From Malaya genurostris (taxonomy: Eukaryota > Arthropoda > Insecta > Diptera > Culicidae): a DNA stretch of 64,000 nucleotides. Below the pieces are notes generated by a model. It saw only the letters and a list, made by a program, of their open reading frames with translations, was not told where the DNA came from and did no database searches. A program made the translations under genes and the position numbers. Positions 1-11,251 of this stretch are shown here, piece by piece. Each line of letters opens with the position of its first letter. Within the stretch, counting starts at the first letter, position 1. The stretch lies in contig NC_080571.1 in the NCBI RefSeq assembly GCF_030247185.1, forward strand, positions 160,924,352 to 160,988,351. The letters run 5' to 3'.

Positions 1-107
1 TTTTGGCAAAAAATCCTGCAAATTTTTGATAATTTTCAGGTCATGATTTGAATCCAACAATAACGTTGATCATATCAAGTAAATTAGATAACGCAGCGTT
101 CGTCAAA
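1..107 (-). repeat. Fragment of hAT-type MITE, inverted copy of 2099-2203
   Basis: Read on the reverse strand, this edge sequence matches 2099-2203 almost base for base. It is therefore the inner part of the same MITE family cut off by the window border. No coding content. Confidence 0.7.
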
Positions 108-240
108 TTATGACGAATGATAATATTCATAATAATAAACATAACGTCTTTTTTACTTATGTTCAAATTTGGATTAATCGATTCATTCTTAAATTTGTAT
201 TCCTGAAAGTATGTAAAGTATGTATGCAATTAACAATATT

Positions 241-408
241 TCACACGTTTATTGGAATAAACGTTTCATCAGTTTTGACATTCTCAAAATCATTATCGGA
301 TTCTTGTGATGAATTGGTATTTTGAGCGTCTTCGAAATCTACATTCATTGAAGATTGTAACCCAGTACTTTTCTCAGCAATTTGGAAAAAATGTAAGAAG
401 GTATTCAT
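241..408 (-). CDS. Small acidic ORF, possible terminal exon, unrecognised
   Basis: A 55-codon frame runs from ATG at 408 to TGA at 241. The product is rich in D, E, N and S after a short hydrophobic start (begins MNTFLHFFQ, ends FIPINV) and has no motif I can name. Directly upstream the bases read tttcag, which could be a splice acceptor, so this might be the last exon of a host gene rather than a free ORF. It lies in a 300-base stretch that matches none of the repeats elsewhere in the window. Codon content alone cannot prove that it is coding. Confidence 0.2.
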   Translation of the reverse strand: MNTFLHFFQIAEKSTGLQSSMNVDFEDAQNTNSSQESDNDFENVKTDETFIPINV

Positions 409-496
409 TTAATAATCCTGAAAATAATGATTTGCTGCTAATATTGCTCTAAGTTTGCTAATGTCACCAGCTCGAAACAATTTCTCGCGCCCACTC

Positions 497-983
497 CCAG
501 TGAAATTTGTAGACCCGCATAAGTCCGATCATCGGTCCGATTATCGGACCGATTGAGCACGATATAGGGCCGATCGTAGCGCTTCGATCGGCCCGTCATC
601 GGACAATTCTGCACCATTTGCATCAACCGCGCTGACCTAAAAAAGCTTTATGTGTACATTATGTATCGCTAGAGAAACAGAGCGAGGGAACATCAAACAA
701 GGCATTTCCGAGCCGACGTCTCCCGATAGGGTGTGAAATACATTCTTTTGTTTCGATCATATAGGCTTTGACCTTATGGTCATTCGCCTCTTAGGGCCAG
801 AAAAACTCTGGCCCTATGTTCGGGGTGAAAATCCAACCCCGATATATCACATCCCCTAAGTATCAGACATCCGCTCTCTGCTTTGGTATTTCTTCACTCT
901 TTTGTTCTACCGATACACTATGTGAGCTTGAAACGCAATCAAAAGCTTTCTTGCACGATGCGTCCGATGTTCGGATTTACTGG
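497..983. mobile_element. GC-richer inserted element with CCAGT/ACTGG ends
   Basis: Two paralogous copies of the flanking sequence (around 8219 and 11582) read straight through cccactctgtctg, while here 487 bases interrupt the same site. The insert starts CCAGTGAAAT and ends ATTTACTGG, and is flanked by ACTC on the left and GCTC on the right. It contains inverted motifs built on CGATCATCGG and CGGACCG. There is no ORF of note. Superfamily not assigned. Confidence 0.55.
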
Positions 984-996
984 GCTCTGTCTGCTG

Positions 997-1684
997 CAGA
1001 GATGCCAGATATTTTCATTGAAAATCTGTATTGCTTTTTGAAAAAAATCTGTATTCACTAATAAAATGAAATAACGTGGTTGTAGAATGGTAGTCGTTGC
1101 CGCGCTCACAATAATATTCAACGACGAAATTTTTTTTGTCCACAACAATTGAATTCCATAAATCTCGGTTTGATTTTGCAGAAGGCCGTAAGAGCAAGTG
1201 ACAATTATCTTTGTTTACTCTTTCTTTCGATTATTGTGAGAAAGTGAACAAAGAGAAACTGCCACTTGCTCTTATGGCCTTCTGAACAATCAACCGAGAT
1301 ATTTATCTAGTTTGAAGTTGTTGACTTCAATATTTGACATAAAATTTCTACGCCCAATATGCAACGTCAAGTCGGGTCATACAGCTCTCAGTTTGACGGT
1401 AAAGTTTCATGATGCAATTACTTCCTTGAATATCAGTTCAATTTTTTTCAAATTATAATAAAAATGGATTTCACAACAGATATCCATTTCAATTTGTGAT
1501 TTCTCCATTGATTGACAGACTTTTATCTCGTCACTGGAATCAAATACTAAAAGATTGCTCAGACAGAAAAGTTTCTTTTTCTTACTTCTTGTGAGATCTG
1601 TATAAATCTGTATTAAATCGAGGAAATCTGTATATAATCTGTACTCTGTATAATACAGATAAATCTGTATAAATGGCATCTCTG
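997..1684 (+). mobile_element. hAT-type MITE, third copy of the block A insertion
   Basis: It begins CAGAGATGCCAGATATTTTC and ends GGCATCTCTG, with ctgtataaat-type subterminal repeats at the right. The left flank is a diverged version of the flank at 8189-8235 and 11550-11597, so the three copies probably descend from one insertion followed by duplication. The right flank does not repeat the left 8 bases. The element carries the small fold-back at 1164-1298. Confidence 0.75.
1164..1298. repeat. 135-bp fold-back hairpin inside the MITE
   Basis: CTCGGTTTGATTTTGCAGAA at the left pairs with TTCTGAACAATCAACCGAG at the right, and pairing continues through GGCCGTAAGAGCAAGTG against CACTTGCTCTTATGGCC. 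The same hairpin is at 8428-9273 (split by a MITE) and 11789-11923. It is missing from the otherwise similar MITE at 37445-38206, so it is a separate nested insertion. Confidence 0.65.
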
Positions 1685-2337
1685 AGTCAGAGCCAAATTT
1701 TAGAAAAAATAAACTGGCAACTCTGTATTAACCGAATTAATCTGGAAATTTTTTTGCATGTGCCCAACGATAACTACCTAGAGCCACTTTACCTAAGATT
1801 AGGTAGTTTGTGTGCAATGTACTCAAAATTATTTTGTTTAGTTAGAGTATTTGGCGAAACGAGAAAAATCTTACCCTTGCCACAGAAATCTGCAAACCTG
1901 GCAATGCTGATCCCGTCGAGCAGAGATGCCAGATATTTTCATAGTAAGTTAGTTTTACTCTGCATAAAAATTTTGCTATTTTCACAATAAAATGATGCTT
2001 AAAGATGTCATGTTAATAGTTTATTGTTAAAGAATGATAGATTGATTGAGTATCTTCGTAAGTCATTGCCGCACTCACAAGAACATTCAACGACATTCAA
2101 TTTGACGAACGCTGCATTATCTAATTTACTTAATATGATCAACGTTATTGTTGAATCCGAATCATGACCTGAAAATTATCAAAAATTTGCAGGATTTTCG
2201 AAAGTCTGCGAAAAGTTCGATTTTCAAAAGTCTCCACAACAAAAAATGTCTGCAGCACTATACCCAAAATCTGTAAATTTACAGACAAATCTGCAGATCT
2301 GGCATCTCTGGTTATAAGTCAAATGCACTCATCTGAC
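1685..2337. repeat. Mosaic of MITE pieces
   Basis: 1685-1920 has no gene and no recognised repeat. At 1921 a new CAGAGATGCCAG end begins, and at 2310 an inner piece ends in GGCATCTCTG. The right part (2200-2310) belongs to the ctgcagat-type subfamily also seen at 4600-4929. No 8-bp TSD joins 1921 and 2310, so it is a composite or rearranged copy. Confidence 0.5.
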
Positions 2338-3464
2338 CAGAGATGCCATTTATACAGATTTATCTGTATTATACAGATTTTTACATGCGCATACAGATTT
2401 AATACAGAGTACAAATTTCTTACAGATTTCTTAAATTTAATACAGATTTATACAGATTTCACCAAAAGTATTAAGGAAAAAATTAAACTATCTATTTGTA
2501 TATGAGCTATCTATTAGTATTTGATTGCAATGACGAGATGAACGTTTAGGAATCAACCTACAAATCACTTTTTAAAACATATATTTCTTGTGCAGATATT
2601 TAATGAAGAACACTGAAATCCATTTATATTAAAATTTATAACTAAATTGAACTTAAAAGTTAGACTAGTCTTGGCATCATGAAACACTATTGCCAGACTG
2701 ACAGTTGTATTACCTGACTTGACGTTGCATATTGGGTTTTGGAAATCCATCTCAACTTATGAAGTGAACATTTTCAAATTAGACAGGTATATGCACCAGA
2801 GATGCCATTTATACAGTTTTATCTGTATTATACAGATTTTTACATACGCATACAGACTTAATACAGAGTACAGATTTCTTACAGATTTCATAAATTTAAT
2901 ACAGATTTATACAGATTTCACCAAAAGTATCAAGGAAAAAATCAACTATCTATTAGTATTCGAGCTATCTATTAGTATTTGATTGCAATGACGAGATAAA
3001 CGTTTAGGAATCAACGTACAAATAACTTTTTAAAATATATTGTTTGTGCAGATATTTAATGAAGAACACTGAAATCCATTTATATTAAAATTTGTAACTA
3101 AATTGAACTTAAAAGTTAGACATGAAACATTATTGCCAGACTGACAGTTGTATTACCTGACTTAACGTTGCATATTGGGTTTTGGAGATCCATCTCAACT
3201 TATGAAGTGAACATTTTCAAATTAGACAAGTATATAGCACCATAATTCAATTGTTGTTGATAGGAAAAAAACTATAAAATTTCGTCGATGAATATAATAT
3301 AAGATATGAAATTTAATCTACCACTCTATAACTATAATCTATTGGAATAACACCTTTTAACATAATTGTATTGTAGAAATTTCATTTTATTAGCGAATAC
3401 AGATAAATACAGATATTTTATACGAATCAATACAGATTTTCTATAAAAATATCTGGCATCTCTG
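2338..3464 (+). repeat. Partial tandem duplication of a hAT-type MITE
   Basis: Unit 1 (2338-2796) and unit 2 (2797-3464) both start CAGAGATGCCATTTATACAG and share the same interior, including the gtgcagatatttaatgaaga region. Unit 1 stops after ttagacaggtatatgc, exactly where unit 2 begins, and lacks the last ~230 bases. Unit 2 ends GGCATCTCTG. Small differences between the units show the duplication is not recent. Confidence 0.7.
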
Positions 3465-3704
3465 GTGGGCACGAAAAATTGTTTCGAGCTGGTGACATAC
3501 ACTCAAATAAAAATTCACGTTCGATTCACTTGAAAAATCACGTAGAATGGTTTCAAATGTCAAATTGAATATTTTACGTGACGAAAATGAATGTTATACG
3601 AACATCCCCTAAAATGAATAGAGTCATCACATAAGGTTTACGTGAATTGACCAAACGTCAAACAATCTACTTGAATTTCCAGTGTGAAAAACTCGATTTT
3701 GAAA

Positions 3705-4092
3705 ATGGCGAGCAGTGGCCCTCGAAGTGTAAGTAGTGTAAATATTTGCGAGAAAAGTTATTTAATTACAATTTTTTATTCCATCGACCGGACCATTCAA
3801 GTATAAAAGTTTCCATGTGTTCAACTGGACCGAGTGCCTGGGTGAGTCCGGAAGTTTACCCGGTCCTGCCGAATGCTTCAAACAGGCCGTTGGTATGAAG
3901 CTAGAGACACTGGAACCATGTAATGCGACTTCAACCTGCATCGGTAGTGTTGTGGGAGTTCTTGGATCTCGACTTCGGCTTCGGTTGGATGGCAGTGACA
4001 ACTTAAACGATTTCTGGAAGCTTGTCGATTTGAAATACCACGACGTTATTAGTTGCTTTTTAAGCCATTGTAATTATATGACAATTTTCTGA
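3705..4092 (+). pseudogene. Captured MBT-repeat gene fragment (Scm-like)
   Basis: Translation from 3817 gives FNWTECLGESGSLPGPAEC, then VGMKLETLEPCN, then RLRLRLDGSDNLNDFWKLVD. This is the order and spacing of an MBT repeat (FxWxxYL, PAxxCF, GMKLE, RLRLxxDGSD, FWxxVD) and is closest in character to the first MBT repeats of Sex comb on midleg (Scm). MBT repeats bind mono- or dimethyl-lysine in Polycomb-group chromatin proteins. At 3705 an ATG opens eight codons ending at a good donor (AGT|GTAAGT at 3729), so an intron also seems to have been captured. About 11 codons between the FKQ and GMKLE motifs are missing compared with the copy at 44.8 kb. The frame runs out shortly after the FW motif. 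It is a fragment, not a working gene. Confidence 0.7.
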
Positions 4093-4198
4093 AAGGCTTG
4101 TCGATTTGAGATACCACGACGTTATTAGTTGCTTTTTAAGCCATTGGAATTATATGACAATTTTATGAAATAAATGTTTTATATTTCATGGCATTTTT

Positions 4199-4304
<106 letters not shown>

Positions 4305-4599
4305 AAATCTGAAATCTCCCTTTTGACTGCAACCAATATATAAAATAGTAATTTTCTGGTATCTAAATTTGATATGAACTGATAGATAAATGTGATATGA
4401 ACAGTACATTACATTTTACCTATGGAACACGTAACTTTTACTGGATTATGCATTAAACAGCTTTTAAATGCCAGTCCATTAAAACCTACGTGAAAAGTAG
4501 GGTGGAAAATATTCACATAACTTTTCACGTAACTATAATATGATTATTATTTTGAGTGTAAGCAAATCATTGGAGCCCTATCAGATTCGCGACATGGAC

Positions 4600-4929
4600 C
4601 AGAGATGCCAGGTCTGCAGATTTGTCTGTAAATCTGCAGATTTGGGGTATAGTGCTGCAGACATTTTTTGTTGTGCAGACTTTTGCAGACTTTTGAAATT
4701 CTCGCAGATTTTTACAGACTTTTGAAATTCTCGCTGACTTTCATCTATATTTACAGAAAAATTTGAAATTTCCGCGACCTTTTTTTTTTTTTTGCTCGCC
4801 AAGTCAGTTTTGCATGTCATACTTTATAGAGAAATTGCTGCCAGCAAGCCATACTTGCTGACTGCAGATTTTTTTTCAGATTTACAGACCCTGTCTGCAG
4901 ACATTTGAAATTTTTACCTGGCATCTCTG
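4600..4929. mobile_element. hAT-type MITE with 8-bp TSD ACATGGAC
   Basis: 330 bases from CAGAGATGCCAGGTCTGCAG to ACCTGGCATCTCTG, flanked by ACATGGAC at 4592-4599 and 4930-4937. It is internally rich in ctgcagatt/agacttttg repeats, a subfamily distinct from the ctgtataaat type. Confidence 0.85.
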
Positions 4930-5079
4930 ACATGGACTTCCTTCAACCCACAGTTCAAGAGCTTTGCCAAAAAATAAAAAAATCGCGAAACATAGGACAC
5001 AGGAAGGTCGTCAAATATTTCATTTGGATGAATCCATAGATAATAAATATAACCTGAACAGAAATTTTGAATTATTGAC

Positions 5080-6050
5080 AGATTTAAAAAATCAGCTGTT
5101 TTTCAAAGAAGGACGAATCTTATAAAAGTAAACAAATCGAGTTTATCTCTCCTACCATATTGCATATCAGATTTCCCTGCCAAGGGCGACGGTTTTGAGA
5201 ATGTAAGCGATATATCAAAGGGAAAGCATCGCTCTGATTGGCACATTGTCGAAAAGCTGAATTACCGGTAGCGACACCTACCAATGAAAAATGGAACCGA
5301 GAAAAGGAGGATTCTTCCGAAAATGTTCATATCAGCAGTAGTGATTTGCAACGATTTTTTGTTTATTTTATAGTACTAATAGATATCAGAAATGAAAGCA
5401 AATTCGGAGTTGAAGAAAATAGATTTCATAATGATTACTACTACTTTTCCAGTGCAAACTACGATTAAACATCCCGCATACAAGAAAATTGTATCTAGTA
5501 TAAACTATATCATATCATAAATTAAGTAAACATAGATTTCTCACTGTACGGTGACACTAACAGCACCTCTTGTGAGAAACGGGTGCACTTTTTTCCATTA
5601 GCTACTGTGGTTGTGTTAAATGCGCAGGCAGCTTTATGCATGCATTTTAGGAGCATTTACGCACCCATTCTACATCAGACGGCGCTTTTGGTGTCACGGG
5701 TTTCTCAACTACAGTACTATTACACTGGGGAATCTAGGTTTATTTTATTAAGGATCATATGCAAATGTTTTGTGTAATGGTTACTACTTACGTTATGTTA
5801 TGTTTATTGTAATATGACATATGAATTATTTTTTGTCATTATAAAAAACTGTATAATGAAGATATGAGTTGTTGTACTTGTATAGGAAATAGTTATTGTA
5901 TAATTTGATATGGTAAATGAAATGACTCGAGATCAGGATGATAATGAAATGTAAAATATTATTTGAGAATGATTCATAATTGTGATTGTCATCAGGGTAT
6001 ACTGCTGTAAAGTTAGCTTCAAACAAATTTATATTGCATTTGAACTGCGT
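5080..6050. other. AT-rich DNA with two dispersed repeats
   Basis: No gene recognised. 5250-5330 is repeated at 27640-27720 (gctgaattaccggtagcgac). 5529-5697 is repeated inverted at 33385-33552 (tttctcactgtacggtgaca). The frame at 5238-5468 falls partly in the first repeat and shows no domain. Confidence 0.6.
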
Positions 6051-6051
6051 A

Positions 6052-7142
6052 CCCAAGTAACATTTTTAATATTAATAAATACTTGTAGCTGTCTTCAATG
6101 CTACATAATAAATCTTGCATTAAAACTTTAAACTCCACGAAAGCCTACTGAAAATCTCTATAAGAGCATGTTCCTGCTAAGTGGACCATTCTTCATAAGG
6201 TTTATAAAGCAAAGTGAAGATTCAGCATAAACCTGCGTTAAAACTCCAAATTCAAGAAAATTTTGAAACCAGCTTAACGATCAACATTAAATTTATTCGG
6301 ATGGAATGAATTCCGCTATGAATAAACTGTCGTTTTGATCATATTTTTCTTGACTATGTGTTTGTCATGTCTGCTTTGAATGGAATCAGTAAGAATTTAT
6401 TAGATTTTATTTACGAGTTTGAGGCTTTTTCCGAACGTAGAAATTTCATGCGCTTTTATTTTTATCGTGAATGTATGGATAAAAATATGAATTATAACTA
6501 ATCGCCTTGAAATAAATGCGGTTTTTGCGAAAGTCTCCATAATTTATTAACATTATTTTCTGTGATTCATCGTCATTTTTGTATAAAACTATTTCGTGGC
6601 GTTAAAACTTGTGCATACGTCCTGGAAATGAATCATGAAAGTTCATCATATTGCCTTCTTTTTTGCATTTCGAAGTTCATTTGATGTCAATAAAAGCTAC
6701 GGCAAGAAACATCATAATGGCGGCCATGAAATTTCCTTTAATGCAAATTACACTTAACGTAAGATGCAATAAATCAAATAGGCCACAACAAATATGTCAT
6801 AAATGTACTTTAGAACCCTCAAATTTGCTCTGAGTGAAACTGTCATCCACACACAAGACTAGATTTATGAAAGAATTTAACTGACAATAATGTTTTAAAG
6901 AAAATGTTTGAAAGCAATATTAAGAGCGTTTGAATGGTTTTATTCTAGTGCAAATTGTTTTATTTTCAGCCAAGTTGTTAGTCTAGGTAAAGGGTTTTAA
7001 AGAAGCTTTAAAAACTATGATATTACTTTTCAAAAGAGACACTTATTATAGTTATCATAAAACAGGTAGTGATTGAAAAATCAATTACAAAACTCCTATA
7101 AATTATAATCAAAACCATAAGGCATTCGAATTGTTACTTGGG
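6052..7142. mobile_element. MITE with CCCAAGTAACA termini and TA duplication
   Basis: CCCAAGTAACA at 6052 is mirrored by TGTTACTTGGG ending at 7142. TA occurs at 6050-6051 and 7143-7144. The 1091 bases are AT-rich and hold no convincing ORF. The ends and TA target suggest a Tc1/mariner-derived non-autonomous element. Confidence 0.6.
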
Positions 7143-7144
7143 TA

Positions 7145-7890
7145 ATGCGGTTATTATATTTCGTTCAATGAGCTCCTTGTATTGGAAATTTCTTCCAAAA
7201 AAGTCGTTCAAAAGTTTATAAATTCAGAAAAATAATCAATTTTATTTTTTCGTTTGATTGTATAACATTCTTGTAAATTTAGTTCGTGTATAGCAACTTC
7301 CTCAAGAAAGTTTTATTTTTATTAGGAACTCTATTCAGCTTACAAGTAGAGTAATCTAAGTTTATCAGTAGAGGCATATAATTTTTTCTTTTATAAGATG
7401 CATTTCGTAAATATGATTATCATTATAGCATACGACAATTCTTTTGAATATAAAATGAACGCCATATTCGTCGGTCACTAAATATTTCCCCAAATATAGT
7501 GTGTTCACTGTCTTCGATGGAGAAATAACAATCGTTATACAATTTTAGGTTTTGTGTTTATGAAATGCGTGGCCGCCGGTTTATTAGTAAAATCATTATG
7601 CTTAAAACTAGTCAACGATTCAAAATTTCTGTTCAGGTTATATTTATTATCTATCTATCATCCAAATGAAACATTTGACGACCTTCCTGTGACCTATGTT
7701 TCGCGTTTTTTTTTATTTTTTGGAAAAGTTCTTAAACTTTGGGTTGAAGAAATTCCATGTCGCGAATCTGATAGGGCTCCAATGATTTGCTGCTAATATC
7801 GCTCTAGGTTTTTTTTTATTTTTTATTTTTTTTTTGCCCACCACACTCCCCCACACCAAAAAGCTTCAATTTGAAGCCCACTGGTAGTGG
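7145..7890. other. AT-rich spacer
   Basis: Apart from the inverted arm at 7610-7793 and a poly-T stretch near 7805, nothing is recognised. The 80-codon frame at 7554-7796 overlaps the arm and has no motif. Confidence 0.5.
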
Positions 7891-9372
7891 ACGCAACTAG
7901 TCTCAGCGGAAAAACAAGAAACAAATGGACACTGGCAATAATAATACTAGAAATACAAATTTAATTTTGATACAAAGTCCGCTGAGATTCTATTTATTCA
8001 TGGTTTGATGTGCAATTTATTAAAGTGGAATCCCAGTGGAAAAGATTTCCTTTTAAGGGATCCACAATTTAATTACTACGCTATGTTGGAAAGAAAGTAC
8101 AAATATTTTAGGTAATTAGTTATTAATATGAAATACTGTTGACGATAAATACATTACATTATAAATACATTACATTATAAAGGTTTGCTAATGTCACCAG
8201 CTAGAAACAATTTTTCGCGCCCACTCTGTCTGCAGCAGAGATGCCAGATATTTTCATAGAAAATCTGTATTGCTTTGTATAAAAAATCTGTATTATTCAC
8301 TAATAAAATGAAATACTAATAAAATGGTTGTAGAATGATAGACTCAATCAGTAGTTGCCGCGCTCACAATAATATTCAACGACGAAAATTTTTTTATCCA
8401 CAACAATTGAATTGTAATTCCATAAATCTCGGTTGATTTTGCAGAAGGCCGTAAGGGCAAGTGACAATTATCTTTGTTTACTCTTTCTTTTGATTATTGT
8501 AAGAAAGTGCACGCTTAGAAAAAGTTACTCAAAGTTTGAGTACTAGTTACTCATTTTCAAATGATACATGGAAACGTCAAAAATTGAGTAGTTATCATCA
8601 ATAATATTGAGTAACTCCTACTCTAAATTTGAGTTTAACGCAAAATCTCGTTTTATAGTTACTATTCGCATTCGCGATAAGTCTAAAAGTTGCAATAACC
8701 ATTTGTAGCAACAGGTTGTATTTTTTGTTAGTGAGACGCGTATTTTGAGGGTGAGTCGATCAACACAAACGGTGTTGTGTCTGCAAAAACCGGAATGATC
8801 AGCTTCGTGTTGTGCTTTAAAATGGAAACGAATATGCTCAAATGTCATTTATGAGGAATAAGTGTATGATTGGTGCCTGAGCATAACACATTACTCCAAG
8901 CGACCACCACTTGATATAGTATTGAGTTCAATTATTTAACATTTTAATACAATACACTCAGAAAAGGAGCAATTTTTTTTGCAAATTTGGTATATGTGAA
9001 ATAAAATTTCACACACCAGATTTGAGTGATAATTACTCTGTTTTTGTACATGTACGAAAAATATATTAGTCAGTAAATGAGTAAATTTTACCCAAATATC
9101 GTTTCCAGTGGAAGAACTCAAATTTGAGTAACTTCGGAGTTACTCTAAATTAGAGTTGTTCCACTTTTTCTATAGATGAGTGAGATCTTACTCATTTTTG
9201 AGTAACTATTTTTAGCGTGTGAACAAAGAGAAACTGTCACTTGCTCTTATGGCCTTCTGAAAAATTTACCGAGTTATTTATCTAGTTTGAAATTGTTCAT
9301 TTCATTATTTGACATACAATTTCTACGCCCAATATGCAACGTCAAGTCGGGTCATACAGCTCGCAGTTTGAC
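7891..9372 (+). repeat. Segmental block A (first copy), split by a MITE
   Basis: 7891-8509 and 9222-9372 are over 99% identical by eye to 11252-12022: I find about five differences in ~775 aligned bases. Block A includes the flank tttgctaatgtcacc and the start of a hAT-type MIT E whose left 8 bases are GTCTGCAG (8228-8235). The first copy is interrupted at 8510 by a MITE and ends at 9372 where another transposon begins, so its MITE lacks the right end. Confidence 0.85.
8510..9219. mobile_element. CACGCTTAG-type MITE, copy 1
   Basis: 710 bases from CACGCTTAGAAAAAGTTACT to AGTAACTATTTTTAGCGTG, flanked by TG on both sides (8508-8509, 9220-9221). The uninterrupted site gaaagtgaacaaag is preserved in block A' at 11866-11880. 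The interior repeats the palindromic motif ctcaaatttgagtaac. Other copies are at 45820-46527 (about 97% identical) and a diverged one from 28712. Confidence 0.85.
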
Positions 9373-10396
9373 CGACGACACGACCTGCCACTCGTCTATC
9401 GAAACTGTATCGCAAATTTAACTACCCCTCAGTAACTGGTAATGTCAAAATGAAATCGTTGGAAAAACTATTGAAACTGGCAACACCAGATGATGATTTA
9501 TTGATTTTGAATAACAGTTCTCGTCACCTTGGTTACTGCATATTGAAGACTTGAGAAATGTAAACAAATACAAACTGCTTCGAAGGAAAGATCCTTTTTT
9601 CGCGATTAGTTGCAAGTTCTCAAGTTTCATCACATGTTAGAGCCGTAGATCGATCAGTATAATTAGATAGAGGCTTTCGTCAGCACTAGCCGGGGCTCGA
9701 TCATGCAAAAAATGGCAGATTTATTGTATTGGGTACTTTCAATGTATTGTCGGTATCTGCTATCTGATTTATTAATGAGTTTTCAAAAGGTGGTAAAGTT
9801 CGAAGTCATCTGTCAAATAATCAAAATTTAGTACACATAAATGATAAAGCGGAGTAAAATAGATATATCAATACTATTCTACGACATGCAAAGAAAAATC
9901 GTTTACAACGAATTAAAGGTACTTTAAGGTTTGACTTTATTTTTAATTCATTCCAAAGTAGCATTTCATCGGTACAAATACAGAATTCATATTTGTTATT
10001 TTCTAACGACTTTTCTAATGACTAATGACTGTAGTAAAACGATTTCAATTGTTCGCCACTTCTTTATTTGTTCCAAATCGTTCAACCCTCGTTATCAACG
10101 AGTGTACATGTGAAACAACACGCCGTCATATTTTAGAAATTAGAGTTTCTCCACTACTTCTACTCTCAGTGCCTTGGAGGCCTTCGTAAAGTGCATGTAA
10201 AATTTGTATAACATGAAAAACACTTGAAAAGCGCTGAAATAAAGGTTCTTAAGATATGGAATATGATAAAAATTATAGGTTTTGAAGTTTTGAAATACAC
10301 ATCAAAAGCAACCCGTAAAAACTGGTCTACTTCAAATAATTTCATTATTTGTTTCCCAAGCAGAAAATAAGTAGTAACTACGGTCTTCCGTAAGGT
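9373..10396 (-). mobile_element. CGACGACACGACC-type transposon, truncated copy
   Basis: It starts CGACGACACGACCTGCCACT at the break in block A. In reverse orientation it follows the sequence of 30860-31739 through the ggtcttccgtaagg region. The other terminus is absent: the sequence stops where repeat Q begins at 10397. No transposase frame is recognisable; frames at 9445-10399 are short shadows. Confidence 0.65.
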
Positions 10397-10713
10397 CATG
10401 AAGATTTAAATTTGTATATTCAGCTATATAATGTTTTCGTTTAAAAATAAACTGAAAATCAGCACGAAAACGTGCAAAATCAGGAAAGAAGAAGAAGAAA
10501 ACGAATTGACAATTCAGTCCGCATCTTCTCACTCAATTCCGAATGATTTCCGAATCAACCGGTTGTAGGCGAACCGGTTCATTCGGAATCGGTTGTTGCA
10601 CTGGAGTTGGAATTGATTCGGAATCCATTATGATTTCCACATGAAATTCCGAATGAAAATTTCTCGCCGATTCGGAATTGATTCGGAATCCATTCGGATC
10701 TGATAATGTGGGC
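10397..10713. repeat. Repeat Q, first copy
   Basis: 317 bases nearly identical to 59482-59798, from catgaagatttaaatttg to gataatgtgggc. It is rich in gattcggaatc and ccgaatgaaaat motifs in both orientations and contains the near-palindrome CCGGTTGTAGGCGAACCGG. No ORF. Family not recognised. Confidence 0.75.
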
Positions 10714-11033
10714 GTAACCAACATCTTAGTCCTTCGGGGCCATCAAAGCTAGCAAGTCAGTGAGAGCAAAGTAAACAAAATGAAGTAAAATACAACACTT
10801 CATTGATTGTGAAAGAAGTCACTATTACAATTTGGCAGCGCACGTTTCATAACGGTATCACATTTATAATCAAACATAAAAAAATCAACTTTCAAAGCTA
10901 AATATCACAGATATTTAGCAACAACGAACTTATATGCTTCTTCGTTGTTTTCGTCTTTGCGGAAAAGATGATGGTCACGAAAACATGGCGGCCTAGCAGG
11001 GACTTGGAAAAAATAGAACGGCAGTGTATACCA
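10713..11033 (+). repeat. Segmental block B, first copy
   Basis: 321 bases from cgtaaccaacatcttagtcc to ggcagtgtatacca, with no difference that I could find from 13090-13410. Its right end already belongs to the L-type MITE that continues to 11166. The order A-B here matches A'-B' downstream, which points to duplication of a larger unit. Confidence 0.85.
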
Positions 11034-11166
11034 GTTTTAAATTTGACAGTAGAACTGGTCGAATAAATGAAACTAAAACGGATTGCTGGGGATACGTTTG
11101 TTTCAGTTTCATTTACATTATAGACCACTCATATGAATCTTGCAGCTGCTGAATCTGCTCTAAGAG
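11012..11166 (-). mobile_element. L-type MITE, partial copy
   Basis: Reverse-strand copy of the first half of the 277-bp L element best seen at 37130-37406 (GAGCAGATTCAGCAGCTGCA ... gaccagttctactgtc). Truncated on its other side. 11167-11251 is unassigned. Confidence 0.7.
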
Positions 11167-11251
11167 CAGAGAGATTTGATTTCGGAAGATGTTTTGGAAC
11201 AAGGACAGCAGCAAAATAGTCGTTATATTATCCACCGAAATTGTGCTTGAA

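Larger units (their letters stand above)
4561..7793. mobile_element. Possible large element with ~185-bp inverted arms
   Basis: The left arm, 4561-5075 once the MITE at 4600-4929 is removed, reads agcaaatcattggagcccta at its outer end. It matches the reverse complement of 7610-7793. Matching runs through the gcgaaacatagg and catttggatga regions into aacctgaacagaaattt. The interval between is AT-rich, with no transposase. Either this is a long-TIR element of ~3 kb or two inverted copies of one repeat. Confidence 0.45.
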
